A stretch of 64,000 bases of DNA from Rhyzopertha dominica (GCA_025024175.1 QCXZ01000001.1:12648001-12712000); one strand, 5' to 3'. Positions 1 through 13,690 are shown, counted from the stretch's first letter. A program made the numbers and translations. Notes: generated from the letters alone by a model not told the origin.

Positions 1-899
1 GCAGTTTCCTTGTCACGCAGTTCTTCTTGGCACAAAGAAACAGTTCGTATGCCTCCGGCTATATTTTAAGTACCCAACATCTAATAAGGATTTGCTTAAT
101 GGGTTATAATTATAATAATAAACAAATCTAAAAAGAATCCCTCTTTTTTGATTGTTCGTAGAGTACAGAATTCAACAGTAAAAGAACGTAAAGGCAAGCC
201 ATTTTCTCTCATGCTGTCCAAAACTACCAGTTTCATCAAATTATCAAAACCTGCTGTATAAAACCGTGATAGTTTCTTATAAACCTTTTTGTTGATCATA
301 ACCAGCTGCGGTTAATCTAGTCAAGTTTATATTTTTAAGTACTATTAAAATGAATATCCCAGTTTTAATCCCAGGAAAATCTTTATTTGAACGCCTAACT
401 AGTTTCACCCTATAACTAGCGACATATTTACAGCTGTATAAGATAAAAATTGATGTAAGTCACTTAAAAAAATCATATTATATTCAATTACTCGGATGTT
501 ACTAGCAAGAGTAGTCAATAAAAAAAAGACATTTGACACATTAAAGTATGGTGTTATCTCATGTGGTTGGAAAATTTTACGCTTTCAGGTTCTGTCAAAT
601 GTTATCAAGTTCCGCTTCATATTACTTCTTCTCCTTTTTGGTTTTTGGCCTGTGTCAGACGTTGACAATTAGCCATCTCATTATGCTTGAGGCTACGTCC
701 TTCATTGCGCTCACTAAAAATGATGTCGAATATTGGACATTAAATTGGTGTCCTCCCGCAGCCTCTTGATCTTCAGGATTTTTAAATAGCTCAGGAGGGA
801 CTGCTCAATATAAAAGGCGGTTAGTGTTTCTTCGTTATGTTGATGTCCTCAGTCATGCAGGCGTTTTGCCAAGAGAGAAATAGGGTTTTATTTTTCGAC
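1..899. other. AT-rich sequence, nothing recognised
   Basis: I see no transposon motif or convincing coding frame here. The short open frames have no recognisable domain. The segment ends where the long-inverted-repeat element begins. Confidence 0.5.
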
Positions 900-3128
900 G
901 TACACTCAAAGACTAAATTAAAGAAACGCCTAGCTTTGGCACACGAATTGGGTAACGGTAGATAGCGGTAACCAAATCTTTACAGAGCCGATAACGGCAT
1001 TGCACCTTTCTCCGCTAGAAAGTGGTAGAGTATTTTCCCTAAATATAGGGCAACGGTCTACCAGACGATTTATTAGGATAATATTTGCATATTTAAATAG
1101 GCATTATGGACTCGCAACCACAGGTAATGTTTTAATAAAGCAGTTTCTTTAAACGACCGGTACCGTATTATGTGAACGCAAACTGAGGAAATTGATGGCT
1201 TGTCATGAAAATCAAAACCCACACATTTTAATATTTAAACAATGCAGGAACAAAATATCATTTTTTTTTGTAATTTTTGCTACAGCTGTGTATGTTATTA
1301 TGTTGGTGTACCTTTAACTACAAGTTTCCAATAATTTTGGCGTAAGCTTGTTTTGTTGTCATTTTAGCATGAATGTTTTGTTAGTTGCTAGATAGATATA
1401 ATATATTGTGTATACCGTTTCTTAGAGAACGCAATGTTTTTCACTAAATTGCCAGCAAATCAACCTTACAAGATTCTCACAATATTGCAAAAATTAAGTA
1501 AAACATCTGTAAAAGCCAAAACGTTGCGTCGACATGAAGTTAACGCTTTTTCATTTTTTAATTCGGTTCTAATTTTAATCAATTTCATTTGTTTTTTAGC
1601 ATCGGCTGTTTTTGTTAATAGTTTAGACAAAGATGTATTAAGTGGAAAAAGAAAGGCACGTTTATTAATACGCAGCTTGACAAAAATTGTTTCTCTTGTG
1701 CTACTTACAGTTGATAATAATAAAAATAAAAGTAAATTAATAATAATAATAATAATATACATACAAAAGTAAAAACTTTTGATGGAAAATATCAAGGAAT
1801 TAGGAGTATACCTTCAAGCAATGACACACGATCAAAGAGCGAGAAAGAAAAAAATAAATATGCATGAATAACAATACTACCGTACAACTATAGCACTAAC
1901 TGCAACATTAAAATAAAAAGATAACAAAATGTTAAACTATGAAACAATGATGTAATGTAATTGTAATTAAAGTAATAATAGTGTAATTCATTACAGTTTG
2001 ATGCATCTTCATTTAAAAAATATTTTTTTGTTCATTGTCCGAAACAAGACTCCAAGTAATTGGCGTATAAGAATGATCGCTAAAAAACGCTCTGTCAGTA
2101 GTGAGGCGACGTTTAATGTTATGACCATCACTGCTTAATGTGGTTTTGTTGTAAAGATAATGATAAAAACCATACTATGAAATAAATCAGACTTTTGCAA
2201 TTTGTATCAGTTTCCATAATAAGCGAGTCTTTCTTTAATTTTCTTTAAATTTTTCTAAAATGGGATCATACCTTCTAACCCAGTGAACAAATCAGACACA
2301 AGTGTTGTTTGAATTCTTAGTTTAGTGACAACATTTATACAAGGAATAGAATTGATGGTCCCATGTGAAACTAGAATAAAGGCTTAACAGTGATGAAAAA
2401 CTGTCCCCAGCCCCACTTGTGGTCTTCTATTGCTCAAGTATGCAATTCTTCATGAAAGTAACTAAACCTTTTCTAAAAAGATGATTGAATGATTGCGATT
2501 CTTCAAATTTAGTAAAAAACACAGCCTTCTATACTATTTTATCTAGACTATATATCAAACTAGTAACTAACAAATTCATGCTGAAGCAAAGAAGCTTACG
2601 CCAAAATTATGCCAATCAAAAATATAAATCTAACAATAAGGAAGGTAAAGAATTTCATTATTGGAAACTTATCGTTAAAGGTACACCAACATAATAACAG
2701 AAATAGCTGTAGCAAAAAGATTACAAAAATTATATTTTGTTCCTGCATTATTTCAATATTGAAATGTGTGGGTTCTGATTTTCAAGATAAATATTAGCCA
2801 TCACTTCCATCAGTTTGCAATGAGTTTTGCGTTCACATAATACGGTACTAGCCATTCAAAGAAACTTCTTTGTTAAAACTTTACCTGGGTTGTGGACGGG
2901 TCCATAATGCACATTTAATTATGCAAATACTACCCTAATTAATCATCTGGCAGACCGTTGCTCTGATTGCTCGTTTTTATATATTTCGAGAAACTACTCT
3001 ACCGCTTCCTAGCGGAGGAAGGCGCAATGCCGTTTATCGGCTTTGTAACGAATTAGTTACCGCCATCTACCGTTACCCAATTCGTGTGCCAAAGCTAGGC
3101 GTTTCTTCAATTAAGTATTTGAGTGTAC
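900..3128. mobile_element. Element with long terminal inverted repeats (about 500-580 bp arms)
   Basis: The left arm (900-1392) reads GTACACTCAAA inward. It is matched in reverse complement by the right arm (2545-3128, ending TTTGAGTGTAC). The arms share long stretches, for example CGCCTAGCTTTGGCACACG, then a shared GCAGGAACAAAATAT, and an inner GGCGTAAGCTT. The right arm has an extra insertion, which explains the unequal lengths. The roughly 1.15 kb centre (1393-2544) holds (TAA)n runs and no recognisable transposase, so this looks non-autonomous. The ends could be read with a TA or a palindromic GTAC target duplication; no longer duplication is visible. The right end abuts a Penelope-like remnant, into which it probably inserted. 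The superfamily is undetermined (foldback, Mutator-like or another long-TIR group). Confidence 0.8.
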
Positions 3129-3835
3129 CTTAGATGCTCCTTAAAAATTTCTTGTCTTAAAACTGTACGGCCCACTCATTTGTCATTGCAGTTTGCACAG
3201 TCAAGTCTATACACTCCAAATATTTCTCTCTGTTCGGGTTTGTGTTGAAGGAGTCAGTGTTTCAGTATATTATAAAGCTTATTCGTAGTATTACTGTAAA
3301 TAGGTAATTTTTGCGTATGTCATTGTCTTGTCCCTTTATTCTTTGTGCTCTACTTTTCAAGTTGCAGTTGATTGATTGATTGATTTCTGCTTTTCAAGTT
3401 GCAGTTCTTAATAAAAATCCATATTTTTTCTTTGTTTTAGGAGAGTGTCAATAACTGCGGGTTTATAACCATTATGCATTACCATGTTTTTTACATGATT
3501 CAACTCCAAATTCTGGTCTTTGAGAGCGAGAGGAAGCTTGATGACTCTGTTTATGTATGCTTCAGATTCCGAATATTTATGTTTTAATGGATGGTAAGAA
3601 TTTCTGTTGGTGGGACGATTTTCTGTAGAAGTCCAACTTGTTATTAACTAGTTTGTTGGTTAATTCCAGGTAGTGTTGTTTTCCAACTGTATTGTAAGCT
3701 GTATTTTGATACTAAGTGAGTTAATAATTTGAAGAAGCTGCTGAAACTCTGTTTCATTTCCTATCCCAGATTCTTATAATGGCGCCTACGTCGGTATCTG
3801 CTGTAAAAGTTGAAAATAATTTGAAAAAGTGTCGC
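3129..3835 (-). pseudogene. Penelope-like retroelement remnant (RT end plus start of GIY-YIG domain)
   Basis: Translated on the minus strand, 3835 to about 3420 gives an RT-type segment (FQQLLQIINSLSIKIQLTIQ, then after two stops INRVIKLPLALKDQNLELN and MHNGYKPAVIDTLLK). This is the NNGY...ID.LL pattern typical of the end of the Penelope-like RT. Further down, about 3240-3130, comes GVYRLDCANC, a stop, then VGRT...EIFKEHL. That matches the GIY-YIG nuclease start with its Cys-X2-Cys insert and the IGxT motif. The frame breaks at 3128, exactly where the long-TIR element begins, so the element was probably cut by that insertion. Multiple stops make it a pseudogene. A degenerate stretch at 3835-3900 may be the RT catalytic (YVDD-like) region. 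In life such proteins copy their RNA and nick target DNA. Confidence 0.7.
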
Positions 3836-6033
3836 TGGCGGTTATTTGTTCATCAGTTTTGTCCATGAATACATCAACAATGAACATGTGGCGCGCTTAT
3901 GTGGCGGGTCCGGGTTAAAACCGCTCCTTCTCAAGATCCATGTTTTTTTACAAAAATTAGTTTTAAACTGCGATATCACGGGACAGTTGTGAAATACACA
4001 GAGTATTCCTTCACCAACAAACATCATCATTTAGATTTTGATGTCTTAGCTAAAACTTTTGAAGTCTTCTAATAGTTCCCATCCCCAGCAGCTTTATAGT
4101 TCAGTAAAAAGAATTCCTATTTCGCTTTATCGACTAGGTGATAATCCCACACTTCAGAGACGTCAAAGTCCTTCACGGTTTCTTAGTTTTCTTTTGACAT
4201 ACGTTTGAGGTGGTAACCGCTGCACAAAGCAACATTAAGAATTTCATTCAGTAAGATAAACTGAACTGGATTAAATTTTGCGACACGCAAAGCCGTGAAA
4301 GGAGCGTGGTTTGTATCCGAAAATATTTACCTCACGTCACACCGATATCTTGCAAGCGTTTAGTGGAAAAAGTACAGAGAACGCCTCGTGTAAGATGGCA
4401 AAAACGATATGCACCTGCAGCGTGGTGTATAGGCGTAAAATGGATGGGTGACATTTTTTAAATTCCAGGCTAAAGTGCACATTGTGCGGGCGACAATGGT
4501 GCCTTGTACCTTTGTTGCAATAAACAGGCGGACAAGCATCGACAAGTGCAGGTATTAATTCGATTGTTCAAGACATGGAGCAAGGTTCCATTTAGGTAAG
4601 CGGCCAAAATAAGAGCTCAGACACATCCTAAAAAAATCTCTTACCACATCGAACAACAAAGGCTGCAAATATTTTTCTGCCCTTGTGTTTTTCCAGCTGC
4701 ACGATTGCTATGTATTCGCAACTGTAATGCGCAAGAGGTCTAAAAAATTAGCCGACCTACCTACCTTTCCATTTCATGATTATTTGAAAGCTATTGTAGC
4801 CGACTTGTCCTGTCATTATTTTATTTAAGATTTCAAGAAAGAGGTTATTTAAGAAGTACTGTAGCGTCCACTTCAAATAATTGACCCATTCATTACATAT
4901 AATTTTTAGTGTATATTATCCGGAATTATTGCTAATTTTAAAATTTGGGCTAATTTTGAAAACCTAGACTTAGAGCAATACAGTTTATCACAACAAGCAT
5001 CATTATTAGGCAATTTAGTGAGAAAGGTGTCAAGACTTGTAAGGCTTATGATTATAATTTACAGGTTCAAATATATAGTAGTCTTAACTTTTTTATATAT
5101 TTATCGTAACGGCCAGAATAAATTGGTCAAACAGATGAAAATTCGCAGTAATATGAAAACAATCTGTCGCTTACTATAGAATAGAGTATATAATACAAAA
5201 GTTTTTTCTAAATTATTTTTAATACGGTCCGTTAATGTCTTATAATCAAGGAAACTTGTAACTTAAATTGAGCAGATAACCCTGTCACCGCTTAAATGCA
5301 ACATAGCATTTTGTGTGGGTAAATTACAAACAACTCTAGTTTTACAAGCCGGTTTTTAAACAAACCCAGATGAAGTCATATAAGTAAAGTTTACTTTTAT
5401 TAGTTTACTTGAATCTACCGATTTTAGCAGGTAAAAAAGTACAAACTGAGGTAGGTGCTGCCAAATTAAGCTTGCCATTAAAGGTCAAGTTTTATTATTA
5501 TATTAATATCAATCGGTAAATCTTACCTTACTGCAGTATGAATATCTTCTGTTGAAAATATTTTAGCTTCTTGTGCAAGACATAATATAATACTGGCAAA
5601 ACGTTTTTAAATTTCTTTAAATATAATGTACATAAGAGTTAATGAATTTTGTAAACAAATTGTTCTCTTGTACTTTTTGTGTTCGTAAAATAGTTTTAAA
5701 TTGATATGTGATTATAATGCAGATGATCTCTTACTAATTATTCATGACATGATTTCATAAAAAAATGTATTTCGGTAAAAATATATATTAAAAATGCTGA
5801 CATTGTTTGAAGAACCTAATTAATTGACCACAATCATTTATGCTGAAAGTAAATAGATCTTAAAATGTGCTGCAGATGTGACAATTGTTTTTTGTTCTAC
5901 TTGGAACGAAATTTCTCATCTTTTGATGATTTTTATATTTATAATTTATTAATATAACTGTAATGTTAAGCAAAGCACACCTATTACTGTTAAACTTGAT
6001 GAACGTAATTAAGCAGAAAATATATAAGTTTTT
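3836..6033. other. AT-rich sequence, no gene seen
   Basis: No recognised domain, RNA gene or repeat pair was found. A weak RT-like extension of the Penelope remnant may reach about 3900. The short minus-strand frames at 3842-4030 and 4360-4545 have no family features. Confidence 0.4.
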
Positions 6034-6431
6034 AAATGAATAAAAAACATGTTGTTCACTCCCCAGGAAATATAATTATTCAAAAATTAAAAGTTGTACA
6101 TGTTTCTGGGGTTGAAAATCTCTATCCTGAGCAACCAAGACTTTTCAATATTCACCAACCAGTTTTATCCTAAATTAAATTTGAAGCTTAATTACGTGCC
6201 TTTCAGATTTTGAGCTTTTTCACCCGACTTCAGCTAGCCTGTGGGTTTCGATTTTTGTATTTTACAATTTTTTGAGGTAAATATAGGTCTCCTGTTTTGA
6301 AAGGGTAACACTTTTCCTTGCAGTTATTGAAAAGCTTTGGTTGCTGAGGATGGAGATTTCGAACCTCCCAAAACATGTACAATTTTTTAGTAATTATATT
6401 TCCTGGTAGGTATGTTTTTTATTAATTTACT
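6034..6431. repeat. MITE with arms of about 110-125 bp
   Basis: The left arm (6034-6160) contains CCAGGAAATATAATTA, then TTGTACATGTTT and a GAGCAACCAAGACTTTTCAATA block. The right arm (6322-6431) repeats these in reverse complement and ends TAATTATATTTCCTGG followed by TATGTTTTTTATTAATTT. The centre (about 160 bp) is non-coding. Size, long terminal inverted repeats and lack of a gene fit a miniature inverted-repeat element. The target duplication is not clear, so the superfamily is open. Confidence 0.75.
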
Positions 6432-6544
6432 ATAGCAAGTCCTCCATAAGATGGCCCTACCCAATATCGAATTGGTTAAGGCTTTCGCGGCCAGGTGATG
6501 AGAACTGTTGTCTTGTTTCGGGTCTAAAGGCCGTCGTAGGTTGG

Positions 6545-7445
6545 AATTGCTTTCTAATGTTTCGCTAGAACGAGTGGAAAGCTTCTTCAGAGGTCTCTCA
6601 ATCTCCGGCTGGATGTAGACTGACGAGTTCTCCTGCGCAAGTTGTATTTATGCAGGCGGGTCAAGGGCAAAGCTTGTTCCGCTTCGGTTGACGTCGGGAT
6701 GTCGATCGGTACAGCTCGGAATCGGGTTCCAGATCCGGTTCAACCTCAGTCTCCTCCTTTCTATTGAAATTATCAGAATGTTTGCGGATCTCGATGGTTT
6801 CGCTGGTCAGTCTGTTGTGATAGCCGTTGACAGATGCTAGCAACCTACAGTTCTCAAAGTGTATTCTGTAGTCTCCGTTGGTCAATGCGTGCTTGGCTAC
6901 TGCAGATTTCTTAGTTTGTCCCAGTAACCGGCAGTCTGCTTTATCATCCTTTAGTCTCGTTCCCATTGATCTCTTGGTAGTTCCAATGAAGACTTTGCCG
7001 CAAGAACACCGTATGCGGTAGACTCCTGCTGCTGAAAGTGTGTCCTTTTTGTCCTTCGCTGATCTGATGGTCTGCTGAATCTTCTTGGTAGGCCTGAAGG
7101 TTGTTTTGATGTCGTGCCTCTTCAGAACTCCGCTAATCCTGCCCGGGACTCCAGCAACATACGGAAGCTTGAGAGGTGGTAGGCAGTTGTTCGATTTCCC
7201 TTGATGATCTCGGGCCCATTGACTTCTCGATCTCTCTCTTGCTGTTGCAACTTGCCTCGAACGCAGCTCTCAGGTGTTCAAGTTCCGCTTGTAGGTTCTC
7301 TGGTTCGCAAATCCTTCGAGCTCGTTCTGTCAGGGTTCTGATGACTCTATATTTTTGACTCGGGTGATGGTTGGACAAAGCGTTCAGGTATCTGTCCGTA
7401 TGTGTTGGTTTCCTGTAGACTGTGTGCCCCAGTTTGTTACCACGC
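6545..7445 (-). pseudogene. Penelope-like retroelement, 3' part with GIY-YIG endonuclease
   Basis: Read on the minus strand, the fragment opens at about 7440 with a VYRKPTHTDRYLNALSNHHP segment, a Penelope-family RT motif. A helical linker follows (7378-7133). Then comes GVYRIRCSCGKVFIGTTKRS (about 7035-6970), the GIY-YIG nuclease start with Cys-X-Cys between the GVY and FIG motifs. The rest of the nuclease runs to 6661 and includes SAVAKHALTNGDYRIHF and a conserved Glu-containing ETIEI segment. The element is 5' truncated (the RT palm is missing) and frameshifted around 7130. A tail after the stop (6545-6610) carries CTGAAGAAG...GCGAAAC, a hairpin shared with the other Penelope copies here. 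It should be inactive. Confidence 0.85.
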
Positions 7446-9456
7446 TTAATTACTTACTTAAAAAAATGGTTACAGTCCACCTATTATAGACAAAATAATA
7501 AATAGTATACAAATGACAAACCCCCAAAAGGGGCTTCTCTCTAGAAAAGAAATTTACTCAAAATTTTTATGTAGCCTAACGGATTTTCAGTCTGCAAAAC
7601 ATGTACCTCGATGGAGCAAATTCGTTGTATGTACTTAATACCTGTAATAGTTTTACCTGTTTTGATTTAATTACAAAATGCATGGCCTGCTATTGGTATT
7701 ATGAAGTTGATACTCACCTTCAGTTTGAAGTATTACCTACTTATACACAATATGTGTAATTTGAGGAGCTTCGATTTAAAAAATGAAAGGACTCTTACGA
7801 TTCTTATGCCGTGGGTAAGAAATAATACTTGCAATTAGTATGAGTCAATGTTAAAATTCTCTAGACGAGACCACCGGAGTGTCGGAAATAATTTCTGCGC
7901 TGCACCTTAGATATAATAGATTGATGTCCACGGTTGAAGAACTCGTCCTATTTAACGCTACTTAAAGACGCGCAATAGACATGACCAGTGAATACAGAAA
8001 CTGAGGCAGAAACACAATGAGGTGACTTGACATCGGATCGCTGGTGCATAAACAATACATAATCTAGATCAGCATTTCTAGCATACGAGAGAGCAAATAA
8101 CCTGGAATAATGACATTTTTCATCGACCGCATCGTAAACAGGGTGTGCGGTAGTTTAATCAAAATTTAATGTATATGTTTCCGTCATGTAGATAGCACAC
8201 CCTAAAATAATAAAACGGTGAAATGAGTTATTGTAATTTGTTTTGATTAATCGCGTTTGTCTCAATCCTTGTGTGTGGTTAGTTGTTATCAATAATGTTA
8301 TCATGCAAGCTGTATGAATTGTTTTAGATTTTAATTCAATTACTTATATGAGACTTATTCACAGTGGCTACAATTGGATAGCAGTAAGCGAAACCTTTAG
8401 TTCATGTTGTAAGCACGCTCCCAAGTAAGATCACGTTGCTTTTGTTATATTGCAAGAACAAACTTAAACTGAAATATTACTTAATAGCAATAATTACTGC
8501 TTTACATGATGTTCATTTTTTTTATTGTATATACGTGAATTTAAAAAGGCATTTATTTTATAGCTTGCTTAGATCCCCAAGAGCCGATAGGTCCTTGTGT
8601 AACAGAAGGTAGCACAAATTATAAGAGGCGCTAATTGGTAATATGCCTTTTATCCATATATAAATTTTACGATCGTATATGTATATTGGGCAAGGTAAGT
8701 ACCATCCTGTTGTGTATTGTATGGAATAAGGTTTTTGCAACTCTGTTTCCATTTTGGGTTGCAGAAACTCCTCCAGCGATCCGTAAAAAGGATTTCATAC
8801 GCCGTTGCACTTTAAGAGGCAAACCTTAAGAATGGCGAGTATCAACTTTTTTTAGTCTGTACAAACGGTCGATTGCAGTATTCATTTATTAAATCACATT
8901 TTGTTTGCGAGACTCATGATTTAAATTTTAAGTGTTCTGGACCAACGAATGTTTGCCTTATAGAGTTATATAACATACTGGCAGACATTTTTTTATCTGC
9001 ACTAGCATTTAATACGTTGCTTAATAATCTGTTGAATACCTCTTTAAATGGAATTTACTCTTTTCCTTTAATGCGCCCAATATTTGAGCGTCGAGGTATG
9101 AACAGCTCCCATCAGGAGTTGTTTTGATTACTAAGTATGTATGCAGAGTGACTTTGTGAAAACAGAATACTTTAAATTACTATAAAAAAATAGAATTTTT
9201 ATAAACATGTAAACTTTGTTTGTTTGGGGGACAACTAGCGATAGAAGTTTTTACCAATACCTTGAATGGTAAATATTGTTGAAAGAAGATGTAGAAAATA
9301 GTTCAAAATATTATTAATAATAATATTAATAACCTGCTTCAGTATATTTATTGACCTCCTATCCCGTAAATGAGTGAAAAATAGTAAAACTAAACAACAA
9401 ATGACGTATTATACGATCCATCATCATTTCGTTTAAAATTTTTGAAAGGTTGTAAC
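7446..9456. other. AT-rich sequence, no gene seen
   Basis: Nothing here resolves into a known family. Two overlapping frames on opposite strands (8558-8752 minus, 8635-8829 plus) and one at 8873-9127 are open by chance or unrecognised. Confidence 0.4.
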
Positions 9457-10396
9457 CAGCGATGGACGCGTAGAATACTCCATGTATGTAGATTACGCTA
9501 TTATCTACGCGTGAACTATGTAATATTCCACTCTGGGAAAGTCTACCGTAGAAAATAGCATTTTGTATACGAACAAAAATCTAGAAATATTTATTTTGGT
9601 AATGATGTTTATAAGTACAGCTCAAAACGCCTCAAATGTCAATATAATTTTATATTTTATTATTATTTTTATTCCTTGTTAACTAAGCGAAATACTACTT
9701 GGTAATTAGGTTAAATAGAGAACTTGTTTGGCCATACGTTAATTCGGACCAGAAGACCCGACTAAGCAGGACGCGCGTGCTGTCGAACTTCGGTCAAATA
9801 ATGTATTCCTCAATGGCTGTAAACTATGACTTTATTATCTTTCTTCTCTATAAACAGAAATAGACGGGCAATTTCATACGCTACCCTAGTCCTTTTATCG
9901 CAACCTTTTTAATAGCAGGTACATTGATCTTAAAAAGCAAGTAATACCTTTCTTTGGAGAAAAATCTACTTGTGTATGAAGTGTGAGGTCTCGAATTTGA
10001 AGCATGTAAAAATAAGCTTCCTAGGAATAAAGCTAATATGGTCGTGAAAAGAAAGATTTGGAAACATATGAGTTGCCTTTTGTATCCCAAAGGAGGAAGA
10101 TAACCATTTTGATACTATGATGACTTACCAAAATACATTTTGCAAGTTTATAACATAGGTATATATTAAAAAAATTGCTAAATTTTAAACATTTTAAGGA
10201 ATTCGACACATGGAGAAGCTAGCAAAGCAGGGAAAATTTAAACAAAGCAATTTTCATTTAATTTTAGCGTGTATTTAGGTACCTTAGGCATAATATACTC
10301 GTCTTATATCTTCTACTCAAAATTTGCACCAAAGTGCTTTATCTACATTTTCTATTTATTCTACTATTATAATCTACGCGTAAACGCCCATCACTG
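9457..10396. mobile_element. Non-autonomous hAT-like element, copy 1
   Basis: The left end is CAGCGATGGACGCGTAGAATA and the right end is TACGCGTAAACGCCCATCACTG. These form a CAGYGATGGRCG terminal inverted repeat, which fits hAT-type ends. Several ACGCGTA motifs lie just inside both ends, as expected for subterminal transposase-binding sites. The copy at 41443-42349 is homologous in opposite orientation (shared ATTACGCTATTATCTACGCG). No transposase is encoded. Unlike copy 2, the flanking 8 bp (GTTGTAAC and GGTATTTA) do not match, so this copy is older or rearranged. Confidence 0.75.
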
Positions 10397-12865
10397 GGTA
10401 TTTAATTCTGCTAAGAGGGTCGGCGCTGTCGTTCAAAAACTTAACTCAAAAGTTGTTGCTCTACAAACAACAGTTTACTTGTCTTTGGAAATTTTTAACT
10501 TTAAGGTGTTTTTTTAATCAGTTCGTGTAAGAAATAATGTTGGACCAATTATTAATTCCTGTAGGCCCCCGCAACCTTTTTAAAGCCCTGCTTGACAAAT
10601 ACGACTCGGCAAGTTTATGAGAGGTACTATAGCGATAACACTTTTTAGTAATGTTCTGTGAGAACCAGTAACAAATGCTTTGGTTATGTCACAACCGACT
10701 ATAGGTAATTGCTAGTGGCAGTTAATCGTCGTTTTTAAGATCTCAAGTTTTGACACGTTGCTGACAGTGTTTTTGCTAGATGCATGCAGTAGTTGATACC
10801 ACATCGTTTTACGAAAGAAGCAAGTTAGATAGAGCAGTTTTTCTTGTTGCCATCTCTTCTGTTTCTCCTTTATTATCAGGTAACATCTTATTTAGTTGTT
10901 GTGTAAGGCAGTCTATCGTGTTGTTTAATGACCGCCCAGTTACTACTTCGTTGTTGCTTGCTATTATTTGCTTTATGTAAATTGTAAGTTAATTGTTCGC
11001 TTGAATTGCGCATGTTACAGTTGGTGCAGTCGAAACACAGAGTTCCTTATGAAGATCTTCTTCGCACAGACTTTGATTCCAGCGTATTGTTTCTTTTTCG
11101 ACTAAAAAGCAGTAACTACGTTGATTGTTAAAGAAAACTCATTAATAGGCTTCTGCCGCAAAATCATGTTGTTATGTACAGAGAGATTTCTGTTTGTAGG
11201 TAATAGGTTGTGCACTGAAGAGAGGCAAATAGCTGATAGCAAAATGTTATCCTGATGATTTTATTTGTATACTCTTGAATTTGTGGCTCATTTATGTAGC
11301 TGATTTTCCTCCTATATATTACCATAACTGCAAATTAATACGGTATCATTTTATGAACAGTAAGAGTTACGTTGCATTCATGTTGCCTGTTATTGCATTT
11401 GCTTATAGATCCAGTGCACCGCGCATCAAGGCATTGTAATCAATTAATAGTATACTTATATCTAATATGCACGTCATAATTTCATGTGAATTAATCCAGA
11501 ACTTCGTATCCTACTGGGTTTCTAGCTACCTAGATACCTTTAATACACTTGTAATACGCGCTTTATTACATCACGTTTGTGATTTACTTGAAATTTTTAC
11601 TGTAATGCATTACTGAATGTGTCTAGAGTTTTACATTTACTAAGAAATATTATTTAGCTTCCACCTTACCATAGTAATACATTTGGGATACATGGAAATC
11701 AAACAGGTGTTATTTCTTAGGTAGGTATGTTTTAAAATAGAGAATTGTTATAAAGAAAAAATACAATTACAACAGTTCTTTTGTAATTTAAGGAGAAAAC
11801 TGAAAGTAGATATTAATTACTTTGAGTGTATTAAAGTGATGTGAGTCAGGGTTACACGCGTATATCATATTATGGTATCCTAACGGGATCAGCGGTTCAT
11901 TTGTTTTGATGTAGTTAATTACATTCGCTTTTAAAATGGTAAACAGTTGTTTTGTACACCAGCTCAATTTGTGGAATGTAGTTTTGTGAGGACATGACTG
12001 AGTAAAGTGGCTATTGCTCGAACGTTACTTAGATAAAGAGACCGATCCTACTATTCAGGTATGCTTGGCATTTATCGAAATTCAATTCAAAAGTCAGTTG
12101 TCAAGCTCACGGCAATTCAACAAAAAAAATCCTTCAATGAAACATAGCAGCCTCGTTACAATAACTATAAGAATGAAATTTGTTATCTCGCTCAGGAACA
12201 ATGAGGTGTATACACTTACACTGCAGTATTGAATTATTAATCACTTGTCACTTTGTGTAAATACACGCTTAATAACCTTTAATTCGATCGATTTTCAGTC
12301 GCAGGTATTGTGAAAAATGAATCTCGGCCGGGCACAGGGTCAAGTGAGTCATGACAAACCATGCAGCATACATTTTGGCAATGATTGCGTTTGTGCCGCT
12401 TATCGGTGATCTATGAATTTGCTTATTAGAAGTGTCGCAACTGCTCTAGCAGGCGGCTTAAGGTACCTTGCGGGTGGTCCGTATAGTAAGCATTGCATTC
12501 GTCAGGTGTGCTACACTTGTCTTATGCACGATACGTATGTCATTATACAGTACAGAATTTTATAGCCGCATATACTAGCGCAACTGTAAGAGGTATGCCA
12601 ACATCAGACACTTTGTACAAATGTTTTTTTTGCTAGACAATTTACCAATGCACTTTATTTTACCTGGATCTGGACTTTTATTTTTATTGTATTAATTATA
12701 CTGCAGTAACTTCCATGCAATGCTTTAATACTCCTATTTTCTCTATCAGCCCAGCCAACACAGTTACATATAGTTTATGTAATTATTACATAACACCACT
12801 TACTTAAACCATGTTTAATATGTAACATGTATGGTACATGTACAGCCATGTACTGAAAAAAGCCG
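10397..12865. other. No gene or repeat recognised
   Basis: Mostly AT-rich sequence with short open frames lacking any domain signature (for example 10780-10980 and 12014-12232). Confidence 0.4.
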
Positions 12866-13037
12866 GCTCAAACGTGTGTCATCCGCAATATCTATGTTAC
12901 ATAAAAAAGCTACATAGCAGCCATGTAGTTTTTATATGTTGTAGCAGAATGTAGCTCAAATAGGTGTGATTTGTAATATATCTGTTACGTAAAAAAGCTA
13001 CAAAACAGACAAGTACGTTTTATATACTATAGAGTAC
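12866..13037. repeat. Two-copy tandem repeat, period about 87 bp
   Basis: Copy 1 (12866-12952) and copy 2 (12953-13037) both begin GCTCAAA and share GTTAC(A/G)TAAAAAAGCTACA and a TTTTATAT stretch. They are clearly diverged. No coding potential is seen. Confidence 0.65.
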
Positions 13038-13548
13038 ATACTGTTTCATTTACTTTATGTTATTTATATGCACTCCAGATGTGTTGTACATGCATCTTTT
13101 TGATAACGTCCGGAAAAAGTCCTTTCACTGCAATAAAATTTATTCGAAATGATTACATATTACAAAAACATATCTTCAGAAATATCCTTGCCCCTTTCTG
13201 TATCCTTTTATATGCAGTCTCTAATAACAAGACCATATATTAAACAGATGTACAACAGAGCAGCAATTCAAGAGAATATGCATATGTCTTATGGGCATAT
13301 GGGATATCTACACAAAAGTTATATTATATTTTTTCTTTCGCGTTACGCGTCTGATGGAAAACATCTTTGAAAGGATTTGAAACAAAGGTATTGTTTTAAT
13401 TGCAAACAAATGTCATGGGACCTGCTGACAAGCTAATTTGTAGCTATGGAGTTTCTAAGTAGATATTGTCAAATTAAAATATAAATATACATAATACCAA
13501 CTTAACAGAATACATGTAGCTTCCTTTAAGAAGTAGTTCCAGTTAGTG

Positions 13549-13690
13549 CCCGGCAGAATATTCGGTTTTGGTTTCGGTTTCGGCTACTTTCGGCCTAAAT
13601 TATCGGTTTCGGGCGAAAGTTCTGTATCGGCAAAAAAAGTACTAAACTTCGTCTCGTTTTGTTTCGTCAGGCAGTCGATTAATGTCCGTA
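13549..13690. repeat. TTCGG-rich low-complexity segment
   Basis: The segment is dense in the words TTCGGTTT, TTTCGGC and their complements (for example GGTTTTGGTTTCGGTTTCGG). Its composition stands out from the AT-rich surroundings. It may be the end of a decayed DNA transposon, but I could not find its partner end. Confidence 0.5.

Noticed and set aside
1434..1795. Frames of 112 and 109 codons on opposite strands
   Set aside because: They overlap each other in AT-rich sequence and end in (TAA)n runs; no family features.
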